From Lates calcarifer (Eukaryota; Chordata; Actinopteri; Centropomidae): DNA of 64,000 nucleotides. The translations under genes were made by a program, and so were the position numbers. The notes under the pieces were generated by a model, which saw nothing but the letters and a program-made list of their open reading frames with translations, searched no databases and was not told the origin of the DNA. The stretch spans positions 7,100,053 through 7,164,052 of the forward strand of contig NC_066844.1 of the NCBI RefSeq assembly GCF_001640805.2. The letters are read 5' to 3'. Below are positions 53,901 to 64,000 of the stretch, piece after piece (the first letter of the stretch is position 1; the number at the start of each line of letters is the position of its first letter).

Positions 53901-56900
53901 GCCTAAACCAGATATTAACTACAAAAGAATAATGCATACAAAAGCACTTAAACAGAAACTGTTCAAATTGTTTTTGTAAGGGTTTTTTTTTTTTGAAAAG
54001 GTTAAGTTATATTTCCACTGTGTTTCACTCTGGCCACAGCACTCTCTTTCCCATGCTAATGTGCAGGAATATATATACCACAACTAGCTACAGTGTTAGA
54101 ATGAGTGCTTGTTCTGAATCAGCATAAATCTGTGAATATTACTGGGGATATGATAACCACTTCCTCCTTTTTCCACAGATACAAAGTATGCAGTGAAAGA
54201 TGTCTTTGAAGGGGCAGCATATGAATTCAGAGTGTCTGCTATCAACCTGTCTGGTGCTGGAGATCCAAGTATTCCATGTGACACAGTGGTTGCAAGAAAT
54301 CCAATGAGTAAGCCAATCACACTGAGTTCTTATCGCGGCAACCAATTCAAAGTAAATCAGCATGTTGTTTAGCATTGTGGTCTGCAGCTCTTTGTGTCAT
54401 AAAACCTCCCACTACTGTAATTCCAGAACCCCCAGGTAAAGTCACAGACCTGAAATTAACATCCTCCAGTTACACCTCATTTTCACTGGCCTGGGCTAAA
54501 CCTAAAGCACAAGGAGTAGAGAATGAAGCCCTTGGGTACTACGTGGAGATCAGACCGGTAGAATGCCTTGATTGGACCCGCTGTAATGCCACCCCCATCA
54601 CTTTAACTTCCTACACCGTGCTTGGCTTGAAGGCAATGGCCACATACTGGGTGAGAGTAATTGCCACCAATTATGGTGGTGAAGGAGAACCTCAGGGCTT
54701 TGACAAGTATGTCATTGCCATGCCCCCTCCTGGTAAGAGGACTTAAAATTTAAATCAAGTACTTAACAGTTTCTTAAAAGTTAAATGAAATAAAAATTCC
54801 TCTATTATTACTAGAAACAGCCTAACCAAATTAGTGGTCACAACAAATGTGTTTTTTTTTTTTACCCAAAATACATCAGCACAGTGCCTGAAAATAGCCC
54901 TAAAGCTGTCACTGCATACTACTGCACCAAGGAGATATCATCTGTGTCACAGCTTTCCTTGATGTAAAATGACTTAGAATGTTTTGTTTAATATCTGTGG
55001 ATATTGGGAGTTAAAGGTGGAATTGTTGTGACAAGACAGGATAGTGAATTGTTGTGACAAGACAGGATAGGTGTTATTACACGACTTTGGACAAGCTAGC
55101 ATGAACAAAATATTGAAGTTTAAATGCAGCTTTCAACAACCATAGCAAGTTAAAGGCATGGTGCAACATCAAAACACAAACCAAAGAAGCTTCATGCTTA
55201 TCACTGATACAGGCTGTCTGCATGGATATGTATGCATTGAAACTGCTGGTGTCTGTTTATTTGAGTATGCCACCCCGTGGTTCACTCACTAGCAACGCTG
55301 GGGAATAGAAATAGGTTCCAGAAACTCACAGCAAGGTGGAATTTTTGACAGATAGTGTACCCAGAGGAGAGTTCAATAAGTAAAGGATCTGAAATGGATC
55401 TATTTTATACAGCTAGTGACTATGCTGTGTACAGGTTTTGATTTCCTAATAATCTATACAAGACAATAGAGAGTATTTAAAAATGCAGAAAATTAAAATA
55501 CAATTTTAAGATCAATGAAAAACTAGATATTTAATTCTAAATTTTACCCTTACAGTGAAGCCAAAATTCAAAGACAGAAACATGAAGACATTTGTGGTGG
55601 TGAAATCTGGAAACACAGTCCGACTGAACATCAACTTTGAGGTACTACGCTAGAGCCTTTCCCGTAACGGGTTGAGGGGGGAGTGTATTTTTTTGTGTTT
55701 TATGTGTACCGTGCCTTAATTTCTATTAACATACTAATCTGATATTTACTTTAATGTCTACAGGCCTCTCCACTGCCAGAAATCACTTGGCTAAAAGATG
55801 GTATTCCAGTGCCAAAACATGTGACAATTACCAACTCTGATAAAGGCTCTCTGTTGTTAATCCCCACATCTGAGCGGTCCGACAGTGGCGTCTACACCAT
55901 TACTGTCAAGAACGTGGTCGGTCAGGAGAGCTTCAATGTTGAAATCAGGGTCACAGGTAAAATCTCAGGGAGTATTTTTACAATTCAATTCTGACTTCAG
56001 TTAATTTCTAACTACGTAAATGTAAATTGACTTATATAGCACCTTTCTAGTCCCATTGACCACTCAAAGCGCTTCACTCTACATGTCACATTCACCCATT
56101 CACACACACATTCATACAGGTACAAGTAAGTGCTAAGTGCTCTAACACACACATCCATACACCGATGACACATCTTGCCCAAGGACACTTCAGCATGTGG
56201 ACTGAAGGAACCAGGGATCGAACCACCAACCTTCTGCTTGGTGGGTGACTGCTCTACCTCCTGAGCCACAGCCACGCTATGAAAAAAACACACTATATAT
56301 GCATTGCTAGTCATTAACAAGCTCTGAGGTTAGAGGTTAGACAGTCCTTATGCTACTGACAACAAAAAATGTCCCTATCCAGCTCAGTAAACACTTAACC
56401 AAATAAATTCCAGTTGGATTTACTGTAGAGCTGTGAAATGGATTTGTACTGGAAAGAGAAACTGAGCTAGTGTTACATGGTGAATATTTTATATACTATT
56501 GAAAGATAGACTTGACTTGACTTAAGGTGAGCCAATAGAGTAGAAATTACAGTAGGAAAGGATCTGGCTGGACTACCATAAATACAAAAGTGATTCAGAT
56601 TGAAAACCAGCAAACTAAGCCTGTAATGTTACTAATCAGAAATCTCTGTGTATGCAAATCTGACTGTAGATGATCCCAAGCCTCCAGGACCAGTGGAGCT
56701 GGATCAAAACATCCCAGGAACAGTGACTCTGTCCTGGTCTCCCTCTCCAGATGAGAAGAGGGATGACAGGTTACACTACATGATATCCAAACGGGACTCC
56801 ACCAAACGCGTTTGGAGGACAGTGGCTGACAACCTCTTCAACAATAAGTTCACAGTCATCAACATTTTGCCTGGACGGGAGTATAACTTCAGGGTGTTTG

Positions 56901-58578
56901 CTAAAAACGACATGGGCCTTTCACCACCCTCTGAATCACCTGCATTTGGAACCGAAAAGGAAAGAGGTTTGTGCTTCCATTTCAATCATAAACACAATCA
57001 TAAACTCTGGTAAACAACAGTAAATTGTGGTTTCTATGCTTGCACTGACTGCTTGTGAGAAATATTGCTTTATGTACAAATTTACATACCGACTGTGTGA
57101 ATATAACCACTTAGTTAGACTTATATTCCTGTAATCATGTTTATAGAGATCCAAAGTAATTATGGACCTTGTGAGCTACTGTATGAAAACATCAGTCACT
57201 GTATTACTGACATTTTCAGTAATGCAAAAAATCCAACATAATCTCGCTCAGTAGTGTGTTGTACAGCTCACTCCATTTGTCTAGACAAGGTTGTTAAATT
57301 TTAAAGGCGTACTCCAGCAATTTAGTGTTACACTTTCATAAAGATGGGGGACTCACAAGAGGGAGTTAAAAAAAAAAAGAAATAAACTAGAATTACAGCC
57401 TTGCAGTTGTATGCCTCCGGCAACCGGTCAAGTCGCAGGAAATATGGTCTTAATTTCCTCTTCTCTTCCTGAGTTATGGCGTTGAATAATGGCCAGATGT
57501 GTTTTTGTAGAACATTATGATGTCACAGTAAAGTTGACCTTTGATCGTTTAAAACATAAATATCATCACTTTATCATGTTATCCCATTAGACATTTATAC
57601 AAAATTTTGTCACAATTAGTATATGAATTATTGGGTTATGGCCAAAAATTTGTTTTCTCATGTCACAGTGACCTTAACCTTTGACCACCAAATTCTAATC
57701 AGTTCATCCCTGAGCTCAAATGCACGTTTGTGCAAATTTGAATAAATTTTTTCATGGCATTCCTGAAATATCGTTTTCACAAAAATGGGTTAGCCAACCG
57801 GACAGACAACCAGAAAAAAAGATCCCTCCAGCAACAGCTGTCATCAGCACAGAGGCACAAAAAAGGAATGGTCAAAATCAAAGCAGCACAGGCTGAAATA
57901 TCCTGATTTTTAGTCTCTAAGATCATGGCTGGTAAACTCTTCTTCGCTAAGATAAAAAGAAAAAAGATAGAAAATCTCAGGGAGAGATCTCATTGAGTTA
58001 TAGAAGTTAGTGGAACAGCGGCTTGACAGGTGATGTCAGGACCATCTGTCTTAGAAGGCCACAACTACAAACTTATTTAACTATTATCATTCTGGAAACC
58101 CTTTATGCATTTCTTTGTTTTTCAGGAAAGTTCCAAGTGACCATGCCAGAGAGAAAACGCTTAGACTTTCAGTCACCTCCATCGTTCATCGTTCCCCTGA
58201 GGAGGCGTACACCTCCACAAGGTTACGAGTGCCACATGAGCTGTGCAGTCAAGGGTGATCCAACTCCACGTGTGACATGGTACCGCAACAACATCAGCCT
58301 GAACACAAATGCCAACTACCACATCACCAATGTGTGTGGTGTCTGCTCCCTGCTCATTCTGAGGGTGGGAGCCAAAGACGACGGGGAATACAAAATCGTT
58401 ATTGAGAATAAACTGGGGATAGCTGAAAGCTCAATGACGCTGAATGTCAGAGGTATTAACATGTGTACGAGGCTTAAGAATCATTAATAGAATTACGACT
58501 AACTCCAATAAAGCAATTAAGTGTACAATATGTAAATGAAACAACCTTAAACTACAAATATGTTTCTTTACAGAGTGA
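43466..58578 (+). CDS. igfn1: igfn1 tandem copy D, complete (23 coding exons, 1334 aa)
   Basis: Exons: 43466-43502, 46391-46513, 46611-46750, 47004-47103, 47229-47255, 47656-47698, 47781-47976, 48487-48600, 48692-48854, 48991-49263, 49391-49798, 51152-51276, 51410-51551, 51655-51948, 52058-52357, 53107-53283, 54179-54307, 54427-54732, 55556-55641, 55764-55956, 56670-56966, 58126-58452, 58574-58578 (total 4005 nt). Domains by residue: head 1-12, VPGV segment 13-53, Ig1 54-133, helical motif 157-222, Ig2 223-314, Ig3 315-405, linker 406-541, Ig4 542-630, Ig5 631-728, FN3-1 729-828, FN3-2 829-930, FN3-3 931-1032, Ig6 1033-1125, FN3-4 1126-1224, Ig7 1225-1333. Exon 1 (MSSGTKQDPKAA) is the least certain: it was chosen for its acceptor, ATG, phase 1 end and GTAAGT donor, and is separated from exon 2 by a 2.9-kb intron. 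The linker holds a DGSG minisatellite. Confidence 0.9.
48487..49263 (+). CDS. igfn1: copy D exons 8-10: Ig2 and Ig3
   Basis: Ig2: exons 8-9 (VNLYK|DGKLVPYSED; PEDAGFYQLDVEEANVLTTD). Ig3: exon 10 (VEGEDAVFECVLS; ITWSKDDSSLDDDDKYEI; ADSGTYYAIAGITSSSA). Ig3 lacks the SCNAW cysteine of B and C. Confidence 0.87.
49391..49798 (+). CDS. igfn1: copy D exon 11: acidic Gly/Asp/Ser linker
   Basis: A 408-nt exon. It has a basic start (GRKRRKVTKTRDQDD), a helix-like segment (EEQANLQNEEDDMEAARRAQ), six exact DGSG units, an Asp/Lys-rich acidic segment and the closing KKKKRLRTGPSVADTAT, similar to the end of the copy B linker. It lacks the RKTTRAGG motif of B and C. Confidence 0.87.
49579..49650 (+). repeat. 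igfn1: coding 12-bp minisatellite (6 units of DGSG)
   Basis: Six tandem GATGG(T/A)TCTGGT units lie in frame. The first two carry GGT at the Gly codon and the last four GGA, so the array has two sub-blocks. Confidence 0.92.
49799..51151 (+). other. copy D intron 11 (1.35 kb)
   Basis: The intron follows the linker exon. It is AT-rich with a poly-T tract near 50951-50972. No exon-like open stretch with igfn1 resemblance is seen. Confidence 0.6.
51152..51948 (+). CDS. igfn1: copy D exons 12-14: Ig4 and Ig5
   Basis: Ig4: exons 12-13, split after GRWYKNGKP (RGVQFVSGLSDTVVNVG; DDAAVYRFEAEGRKSEATLN). Ig5: exon 14 (DPPKIDSDALGKF; QWYKNDDELSPALN; KIKIKNEFGTTEA). Confidence 0.88.
52058..54732 (+). CDS. 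igfn1: copy D exons 15-18: FN3-1, FN3-2 and FN3-3
   Basis: FN3-1: exon 15 (DKPTPPQGPVDIM; FKWKPPKDSGGCPVTNYIIE). FN3-2: exons 16-17 (YPGAPTVPKVVSAFKDC; DTKYAVKDVFEGAAYEFRVS). FN3-3: exon 18 (PPGKVTDLKLTSSSYTSFSL; ATYWVRVIATNYGG). Confidence 0.88.
53604..53639. repeat. perfect 16-bp inverted repeat with 4-nt loop
   Basis: CTGATAGTGGTTTAGC at 53604-53619 is followed by TGCT and then its exact reverse complement at 53624-53639. It lies inside copy D intron 16. Confidence 0.92.
55020..55071. repeat. 26-bp tandem duplication in copy D intron 18
   Basis: AATTGTTGTGACAAGACAGG plus ATAGTG is repeated once directly, with the second copy essentially identical until its last bases. Confidence 0.85.
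55556..58578 (+). CDS. igfn1: copy D exons 19-23: Ig6, FN3-4, Ig7 and stop
   Basis: Ig6: exons 19-20 (VKPKFKDRNMKTFVVVKSGN; WLKDGIPVPKHVTITN). FN3-4: exon 21 (GPVELDQNIPGTVTLSW; DDRLHYMISKRDS). Ig7: exon 22 with ECHMSC and VCGVC. Exon 23: E plus TGA. Confidence 0.88.
56028..56278 (-). mobile_element. tRNA-derived SINE in copy D intron 20
   Basis: On the minus strand it begins GTGGCTGTGGCTCAGGAGGT (A-box-like) and has GGTTCGATCCC (B box) about 50 nt later, the layout of a tRNA-derived Pol III promoter. The body includes CTGAAGTGTCCTTGGGCAAG and the tail CAATGGGACTAGAAAGG..GCTATATAAG, common in teleost SINEs. Confidence 0.8.
57400..57850 (+). mobile_element. teleost interspersed repeat in copy D intron 21
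   Basis: TGACCTTTGACCACCAAATTCTAATCAGTTCATC, a variant TTCCTGAAATATCGTTTTCACAAAAATGGG and a GGACAGACAACC end recall a very common unclassified teleost repeat. The TGCCTCCGGC motif near 57411 also belongs to that repeat. Confidence 0.55.
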
Positions 58579-58860
58579 AGAAGAGCTGCACCTGCTGGAC
58601 AGAAGCTGAACCAAAAGATCAATTAGACTACAAACTGAAGTTACTCCACTTTCCACTAGTGTTATGCACCACTATTTGATCATTCTGCCTCTATTTACAA
58701 AATATGCAGTCAAATACACTGCAAGATAAAGAATTTAAAAAACACATTTTATGGTTGTGCATGTCAATGAGTATGCTCATGAACACAAATAAGCACTTCT
58801 AGTAGTGTGATGTTGATGCACTAGATTACGACTAGACAGATACTCTTACTGTGAAGGGTG

Positions 58861-58908
58861 AACATTGACATTTGACACACACCCATGTTTGGGTCAAATG
58901 TCAATGTT
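58861..58908 (+). repeat. stem-loop in copy D 3' UTR
   Basis: AACATTGACATTTGAC at 58861-58876 is the exact reverse complement of 58893-58908. An inner ACCCA/TGGGT pair extends the pairing across the loop. It lies about 280 nt after the copy D stop and before the AATAAA at 59106-59111. Confidence 0.85.
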
Positions 58909-59105
58909 TGTTTCCATTGGAGTAAACAGGAGATACACTTGTCATAAATGCAAATGTTTTGTGTTTAAAATGGAGGTTTAGTGATTTAATGATAAACGTT
59001 GCGCCTCTAGTTTTACCTACTGCTTTGGTTCTGGACTTCTCCTAGAGCAGATTCTGTGAAAGATTTATTTCTAAATAGAGAGCAGTTGCCACTCCTGTGC
59101 TTTGA

Positions 59106-59111
59106 AATAAA
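59106..59111 (+). terminator. polyadenylation signal of copy D
   Basis: AATAAA about 530 nt after the copy D stop codon, the closest clear signal. Confidence 0.5.
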
Positions 59112-60120
59112 TGGCTGAAAAACAATGCTGGGAACTGTGGTCCCTGAGTGAGTGTGTGAGTGAATTACAAGCCAGTTCCAACTGTTTTTTATATTCAAGT
59201 AAAAAGCCCACATTTTGAGTTCCAGGTTCTTAAAACGTGATAATTTACTGTTTTGACAGTAAATTAGGTCATTTAAGATCTTGGTAAAACAAAAGCCAAT
59301 CAATGAGGCCTCTGAGAAATCATGAAAGCTATTTTCTCTATATTTTGTAACATTTCACTAAATTATTTACCAAGGAAAAAAAAATAATTATAATCATAAT
59401 CAATAATGAAAATAACCGCTGAAACCAATCCTTGTGCAGATGGATTATATACAGTAATGTGCACTGTAACATGAAAACAAGCCCAAACACACAGCCAGAG
59501 TCATAAAGAACTATCTTCAAAGACAAGATATACAGAGTACTGCAACAGAGCCCTCAACTCAACATCATGGAGTGAGTCTAGGGTTACATGAAGAGAACGA
59601 AGACTTTGAGACAGAACTGTGTGTAGCAAGATCCCCAACAACCTATCTAATCAATCAAAATACCTTGGGAGTGTACCCAGGAGAAAAGGCAACAGGTGGT
59701 CACACTGAACAATGATTTGGTTCAGGTTTTTTCTGTTCACTTCACCTTGAAGTTAATTTGTGGATAAAATCTAATCTTGGCATCATCACTTTACTTTTAG
59801 TGTCTAAAAACACCAGCAACACAGTAGCACATACTATAGTTAGACTTGGCCACACCAGAGCCAGCACTAGAAGACTGTTGTCATGTCAGACTGAATGACA
59901 TGACAACAATAAGAGATATCTGAAGACATCACCCAGGGCTATTTCAGTATTTCAGAGACTAAACAACTAATCAATAACAAAAATAACAAATATAATCCTT
60001 AGTTGCAGTTTTTTATAGTGTCACTACTCTTCAATAGTGAATCTGAATACTTCCTCCACCACTGCAGTTACATAATATACTGTCACGCACCCCCACCACC
60101 CAACCCACCAGTTGCTTCGA
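59112..60120. other. intergenic region between copy D and the downstream gene
   Basis: No coding exon is recognised. A decayed GCAACTA-type MITE fragment is suggested at about 59930-60017 (ATCTGAAGACATCACC..GCTATTTCAG..CTTAGTTGCAG). Confidence 0.45.
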
Positions 60121-60125
60121 GTATT

Positions 60126-60138
60126 ATTGGGGTCCAAT
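60126..60138 (+). promoter_or_regulatory. paired CCAAT boxes upstream of the downstream gene
   Basis: An inverted box (ATTGG, 60126-60130) and a direct CCAAT (60134-60138) lie about 140-150 nt before the ATG of the coiled-coil membrane protein gene. The spacing is reasonable for a proximal promoter; there is no obvious TATA box. Confidence 0.35.
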
Positions 60139-60277
60139 GAGTGACTAGGTCAGAGAGTAAAGCAGAATAGACAACACGATACCTTAGCTGGTCCACAGTA
60201 GAGGCCACTCTTTGCTGCATCCACCTCACTGAAGACACAGCTCTCCAGGTCTGTCCAATCCCTCTGCAGGTGCTGCC

Positions 60278-62529
60278 ATGGCCAGGCGTAAATTAAAGAA
60301 ACCGCAACAAGAAGACACTTCCATTTTGTTGGAGTCCTCGGTGCCACAGTCGAGGAAGAGGATAAAAAGTTCGTATGTTTCACCAGCTCTGTTGTTCCTG
60401 ATTGTCTTCACAGTCGGGGCCTCTATTATGGGCTGGTTTTGTATGCAGCAGCAGCAGAGCCTCGACCAACTCTCAGAGTCTTTCACAACAATGCAGAAGC
60501 AGCTCACAAACCTCCAACAGGTGATGGAGATGACAGACGTACAGGTAAGTTAGCTAATTTTACCACCCCTATCCCTGCTGGGTAGGTCATTTTACTGCAA
60601 TATACTTACATTTACTTACTTTCCATTAACTCGAAATTAAATTTAATTCTACTTATTCTGAATGTGATTTCGGCGTACTTTACTAAGCATGATGGGCGTA
60701 AAAAAAACAGCTGCGTGCACGGAAGCTATGATAATGATTTGCCTTCAAAATAAGAGCACTCATTTTGTATTTTTTATAAATAAGTCTAGACAAAAACTCT
60801 TGACAAAATTCATTCCAACTGCGTGCAATTTGTGTCATTCACCAGATAGTATTAGTCAAGGTGATGGCCAGTGAGGTTTATTTTAAAAACTGAATGACAT
60901 TTTGAACTGACTGACTTAACACTGGTAGTAACACCTGTTGATATTTTTAGCATGTCCCAACTGTGAACAACTTCGCGGTCACGTTTCAATGACATTCACA
61001 ACCCCGACGGTTATTGTGTGTTTATGGAAAAACCTACCAGACTTGAATGCCCATAATTGGCTTATATATGGGCTAACCCTACAACAATGACAGCTTTGAC
61101 TGACATGAATCAAAGACAATACTAGATTTAAAATTTTAAGCTGAATCGAATCACATAGCTAAAGTATTTAATTCCCTTTCTAGACTGATACAGGTTTTGA
61201 TGTGGAGGAGAGGATCTTTGCCCTGGAGGAGGCTCAGAAACAGGCTCAGGAGAAAGCCAAGGTAGCCCTGGCCACATCCGAGAATTTGAAGAACACTGAC
61301 CTCTACTCGGATCTTTGGGCTCTCAATGAAGAGATGGAATCTCACTGGGCTGAAATACAGCAGGTCTCTCTGTCCATCACAACTCTCCAGGCCATGTTCA
61401 AGAACCAGAGTGAGGAGTTTGAGGCCGTGAAGGAGAGAGTAGCCACCACTTTGAGCTCTAGCTCAGCATTGGCTGAAAATGTGGCCGGGTTGACCAGTGT
61501 TGTGGCCAGTGCACGCTCCAGAGTGGACAAGCAGGTTGCATCAGTGGAGGCTCTTAATGCACAGTTAGGGGGGCAATCCTCTGAGCTGAATGAGCTGAGA
61601 GAGTTGCTGTATCTTCATAATGTTGCACTTTATACAAACAACCAAGAGATGACTGCGATAAAGTGAGCTCAGTTTGGTTGCACAGAGTTTATTTGCATGT
61701 CTGAACAATGTTTTAATTTGCTGACTTGCCAAAAAAGTGTTAATTCCTGGTGTGTGCATATGTGTGTGTGTGTTTCAGGGAGCTTCTGGAGACTAAGCAG
61801 GCCATGCGTGCCCAGGCATTAGAGGAAATGCTCAGTTCAGTGCAGGTGACTCTGGATGAGCATTTTTTCACTTCACAGAACCTCCACAGCAGCGTCATGG
61901 CTCAGCTACAGACTTTTCACACCCAGGTATACCTCTACTAGTTTAACCCAACAAATGTTAGTACTTAGTTACAGTGTTTCATCTGTATTTTAAGTTTGTA
62001 ACTATTAGATATTATTGAGATTGATAATTAATTGTATATCTGTCTGTCTCAGTTGGCAAATGGTCCCTCTAGGCCAATGAAACTTAAGTCAGATGAGGAG
62101 GACCCAGTAGTAGCAGCAGCAGTGTTCATCTCCACATCAGCACAGGATGCCAGAGAGGTGCAGGAGAAGATAGAAGATGTTGAGGAAGAGGCTGAGCAGC
62201 AGGGTACCCAAGATGGAGCAGAAGAAGAGGCAAAGGAGGAGGCCATTCAGGAAGCACAGCCACTGGAACAGGAAATGGAGCAGGGTGTTATGGAGGAGCA
62301 AGAAATTACACCAGAAGAGCAAGAGGAAGAAATCACACCAGAGGAGGAAGAAGAAGAGGAAATTACAAGACAGAGTGAGAAGCAGGAGGATGCTGGCAAG
62401 ACAGGAGAAGAGGAGGTCTCAGAGGAGACTACAGAGGGTCACATTTTGGACGAGTCTTTGGAAGAGGAGTTGTATGAAGAGGTTGTGGAAAGCTGGGATT
62501 CTGCAGAGGAAGATGAAGAGGGCGAGTAG
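60278..62529 (+). CDS. single-pass membrane coiled-coil protein, IKBIP/CKAP4-like (456 aa, identity tentative)
   Basis: Four coding exons: 60278-60544, 61184-61662, 61779-61926, 62053-62529 (1371 nt including TAG, phases 0, 2 and 0 at the junctions). The N-terminus is basic (MARRKLKKPQQ..SRKRIK) and is followed by one hydrophobic segment at about residues 34-55 (SPALLFLIVFTVGASIMGWF), which suggests a type II signal anchor with a cytosolic N-terminus. Residues about 56-300 are rich in Q, E, L and S with heptad-like spacing (EEAQKQAQEKAKVALATSEN; ELNELRELLYLHN), so they are likely coiled coil. Exon 4 is a Glu-rich tail from about residue 335. The layout (short basic tail, one TM, long coiled coil) is that of the IKBIP/CKAP4 type, but I saw no diagnostic motif, so I give no symbol. 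Introns follow GT..AG. Confidence 0.75.
62053..62529 (+). CDS. final exon of the membrane coiled-coil gene: Glu-rich acidic tail
   Basis: After ANGPSRPMKLKSDEEDP and an AAAVFIS patch, the exon becomes dominated by Glu with imperfect EEQEEEITPEEEEEEEIT-type internal repeats, ending in AEEDEEGE. The GA-rich DNA also gives long spurious open stretches in other frames. Confidence 0.8.
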   Translation: MANGPSRPMKLKSDEEDPVVAAAVFISTSAQDAREVQEKIEDVEEEAEQQGTQDGAEEEAKEEAIQEAQPLEQEMEQGVMEEQEITPEEQEEEITPEEEEEEEITRQSEKQEDAGKTGEEEVSEETTEGHILDESLEEELYEEVVESWDSAEEDEEGE

Positions 62530-62968
62530 TTGTACTTGAAATGCTCCACTAGATTGAACACCTGTAAATCATTGCAGTTCATCAATACTTTCTATATTTG
62601 ACGAGACTGTGATTTTAAAGTCTTATATAGATGAATGAGAACCATTTTTATATGCAACAAATGAATTGTAACATTTGTTTAACATTTGTTTTCACATGGG
62701 TGGTGTTGACTGATGTATGTGTCAGAGCAGTTATACATCACTGAAAACTGTAAGGCTTGTATTAGTTCTGTTTTGTTTTATGGCCCCTACACTACTCCTT
62801 AGTTTGATGTAGGCCTCTATAGTCTGAATTTAAGATGCACTATGTCCTCATTAAAAATGAGTTAATTTTTTATACATTTAAGCCATGCCAACAAGTATTA
62901 TGAGTACTGTTGTTAGTACAATATACATTTTTTTTAAAATGTGGGAAGGATTGAAAAGATAAAACATA

Positions 62969-62974
62969 AATAAA
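62969..62974 (+). terminator. polyadenylation signal of the coiled-coil gene
   Basis: AATAAA 440 nt after the TAG stop codon; the best candidate in the 3' flank. Confidence 0.5.
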
Positions 62975-62979
62975 CAGTG

Positions 62980-64000
62980 TTCCTGGGTCTGACTTGAAAA
63001 CAGCTCATCATATATGACTGTTAGAGCAACAGGTTACTGAAAGGAAAGTATTTATTAAAATGACAATTTATGTAAAGTGATTTCTGCAAACTTACTGTAA
63101 GATACTGTGGTAGAATTGACCATTTCATTTAGATCAACATTTTAATCAATGAAATTATACATAAATTGAGATTAAACTGATTATTTGGACCCACTTCAAA
63201 TTGACTCATGTCAATTTGTGAGGAAATGAGACTGTTCTTGAAGCTTGTAGTAATCTAACACAAGTACATGTGTAGTGCCTCACACTACTTAGTTATTTAT
63301 GGTAAGACTGCACATGCTGTACATGTGAGTACATATGATTCCACTGGTACATACTGTTCTCATGTCATGTAAGTTATTTTGTGAAAAGGTGAAAGTACTA
63401 TTTTCTCCCAGCAGGTGGTGCCTGTTTACTACCATAATGATTAAGAACAAGCAACAAATGTGATACAATGGGTGAGGGATCTGGGTGTGTTTCATGATTT
63501 TTGTAATAATAGTAAGATAAGTCACAACTAGATACAACTAGCTTTATATTTTAGCCTTGTCATGTTGAGTAGACTACAGTCATCCCTCTTTGATATGCTG
63601 TCTAGTCTAAACCTACACTGTTTTAAAAGCAGCTCCAAACACATCACAAAAAAAAAGAAGAAAAGACAGTGTGGTGTGTGAATAAAGTTAAAACAATTTA
63701 GTCTGGCAGCTAACTTAATTTGAGGATCGGAGTAATTACAGTGCATTAAATTCTCAGGACAAAACAAGTAAACCAGGGCATGATGTGCCAGCTGGAAACA
63801 AGAGGTCATTTCAGGTAGAAAGTATGGAAGAAACTCAGGGAAAGTGGGGGAGTTGACAGGTGTGTTTAGTTTACAGCAGTAACAGTACAGTTGTGAAGGT
63901 TGTTGAGGCATAGGTGCGCTACCAAAACCCAATTGTCAGTATAAGCTATGAAAGTTAAACTCATGTTGTATCATATTTAAAATGACTAAGTACTTAAATT
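62980..64000. other. downstream flank, no gene seen
   Basis: AT-rich DNA with only short open stretches and no family resemblance on either strand. No repeat was recognised with confidence. Confidence 0.5.

Noticed and set aside
56012..56320. 102-codon minus-strand open stretch
   Set aside because: It coincides with the tRNA-derived SINE, and its residues are a translation of the A-box/B-box region.
62177..62539. 120-codon open stretch in a second + frame over the acidic tail
   Set aside because: Arg/Lys-rich shadow frame of GA-rich DNA; the spliced gene uses the Glu-rich frame with correct phase.

Overview
The window is vertebrate nuclear DNA, almost certainly from a teleost fish, probably a percomorph. 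Coding sequence is split into short exons with GT..AG junctions and AT-rich introns. The non-coding DNA holds interspersed repeats of familiar teleost types: tRNA-derived SINE-like elements with a B box, Tc1/mariner transposase remnants, and a hAT-like MITE ending in a GCAACTA-type terminus. I found no bacterial-style operons, CRISPR arrays, rRNA or tRNA genes.

Four copies of one muscle gene, igfn1 (immunoglobulin-like and fibronectin type III domain containing 1), lie head-to-tail on the + strand. Copy A (1-4664) has only its 3' part here. Copy B (8922-16913, 23 coding exons, 1397 aa), copy C (25838-38496, 24 exons, 1230 aa) and copy D (43466-58578, 23 exons, 1334 aa) are complete. I joined exons by hand. 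In B, C and D the phases agree at every junction, each summed coding length is a multiple of three, and each gene ends in a 5-nt exon carrying one residue plus the stop.

The shared protein plan is: short variable N-terminus; conserved R/K-S-(R/K)-VPGV segment; Ig1; a myosin-binding-protein-C-like helical motif; Ig2; Ig3; a low-complexity linker; Ig4; Ig5; three FN3 domains; Ig6; FN3; Ig7. Differences between copies are the main interest. A has a 1-nt insertion that breaks its last FN3 domain. C lacks the third FN3 exon, lacks one N-terminal intron and has a linker split over small cassette exons. The linker is an A/E/K helix plus poly-acid in B, Ala/Pro-rich in C, and DGSG minisatellite-encoded in D.

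Downstream (60278-62529, + strand) is a separate four-exon gene for a 456-aa single-pass membrane protein with a coiled-coil region and a Glu-rich tail. It resembles the IKBIP/CKAP4 type, but I could not confirm its identity. Intergenic DNA (4.9-8.9, 17.1-25.8, 38.8-43.4, 59.1-60.1 and 63.0-64.0 kb) holds repeats and a few candidate 5' non-coding exons and otherwise no recognisable genes.
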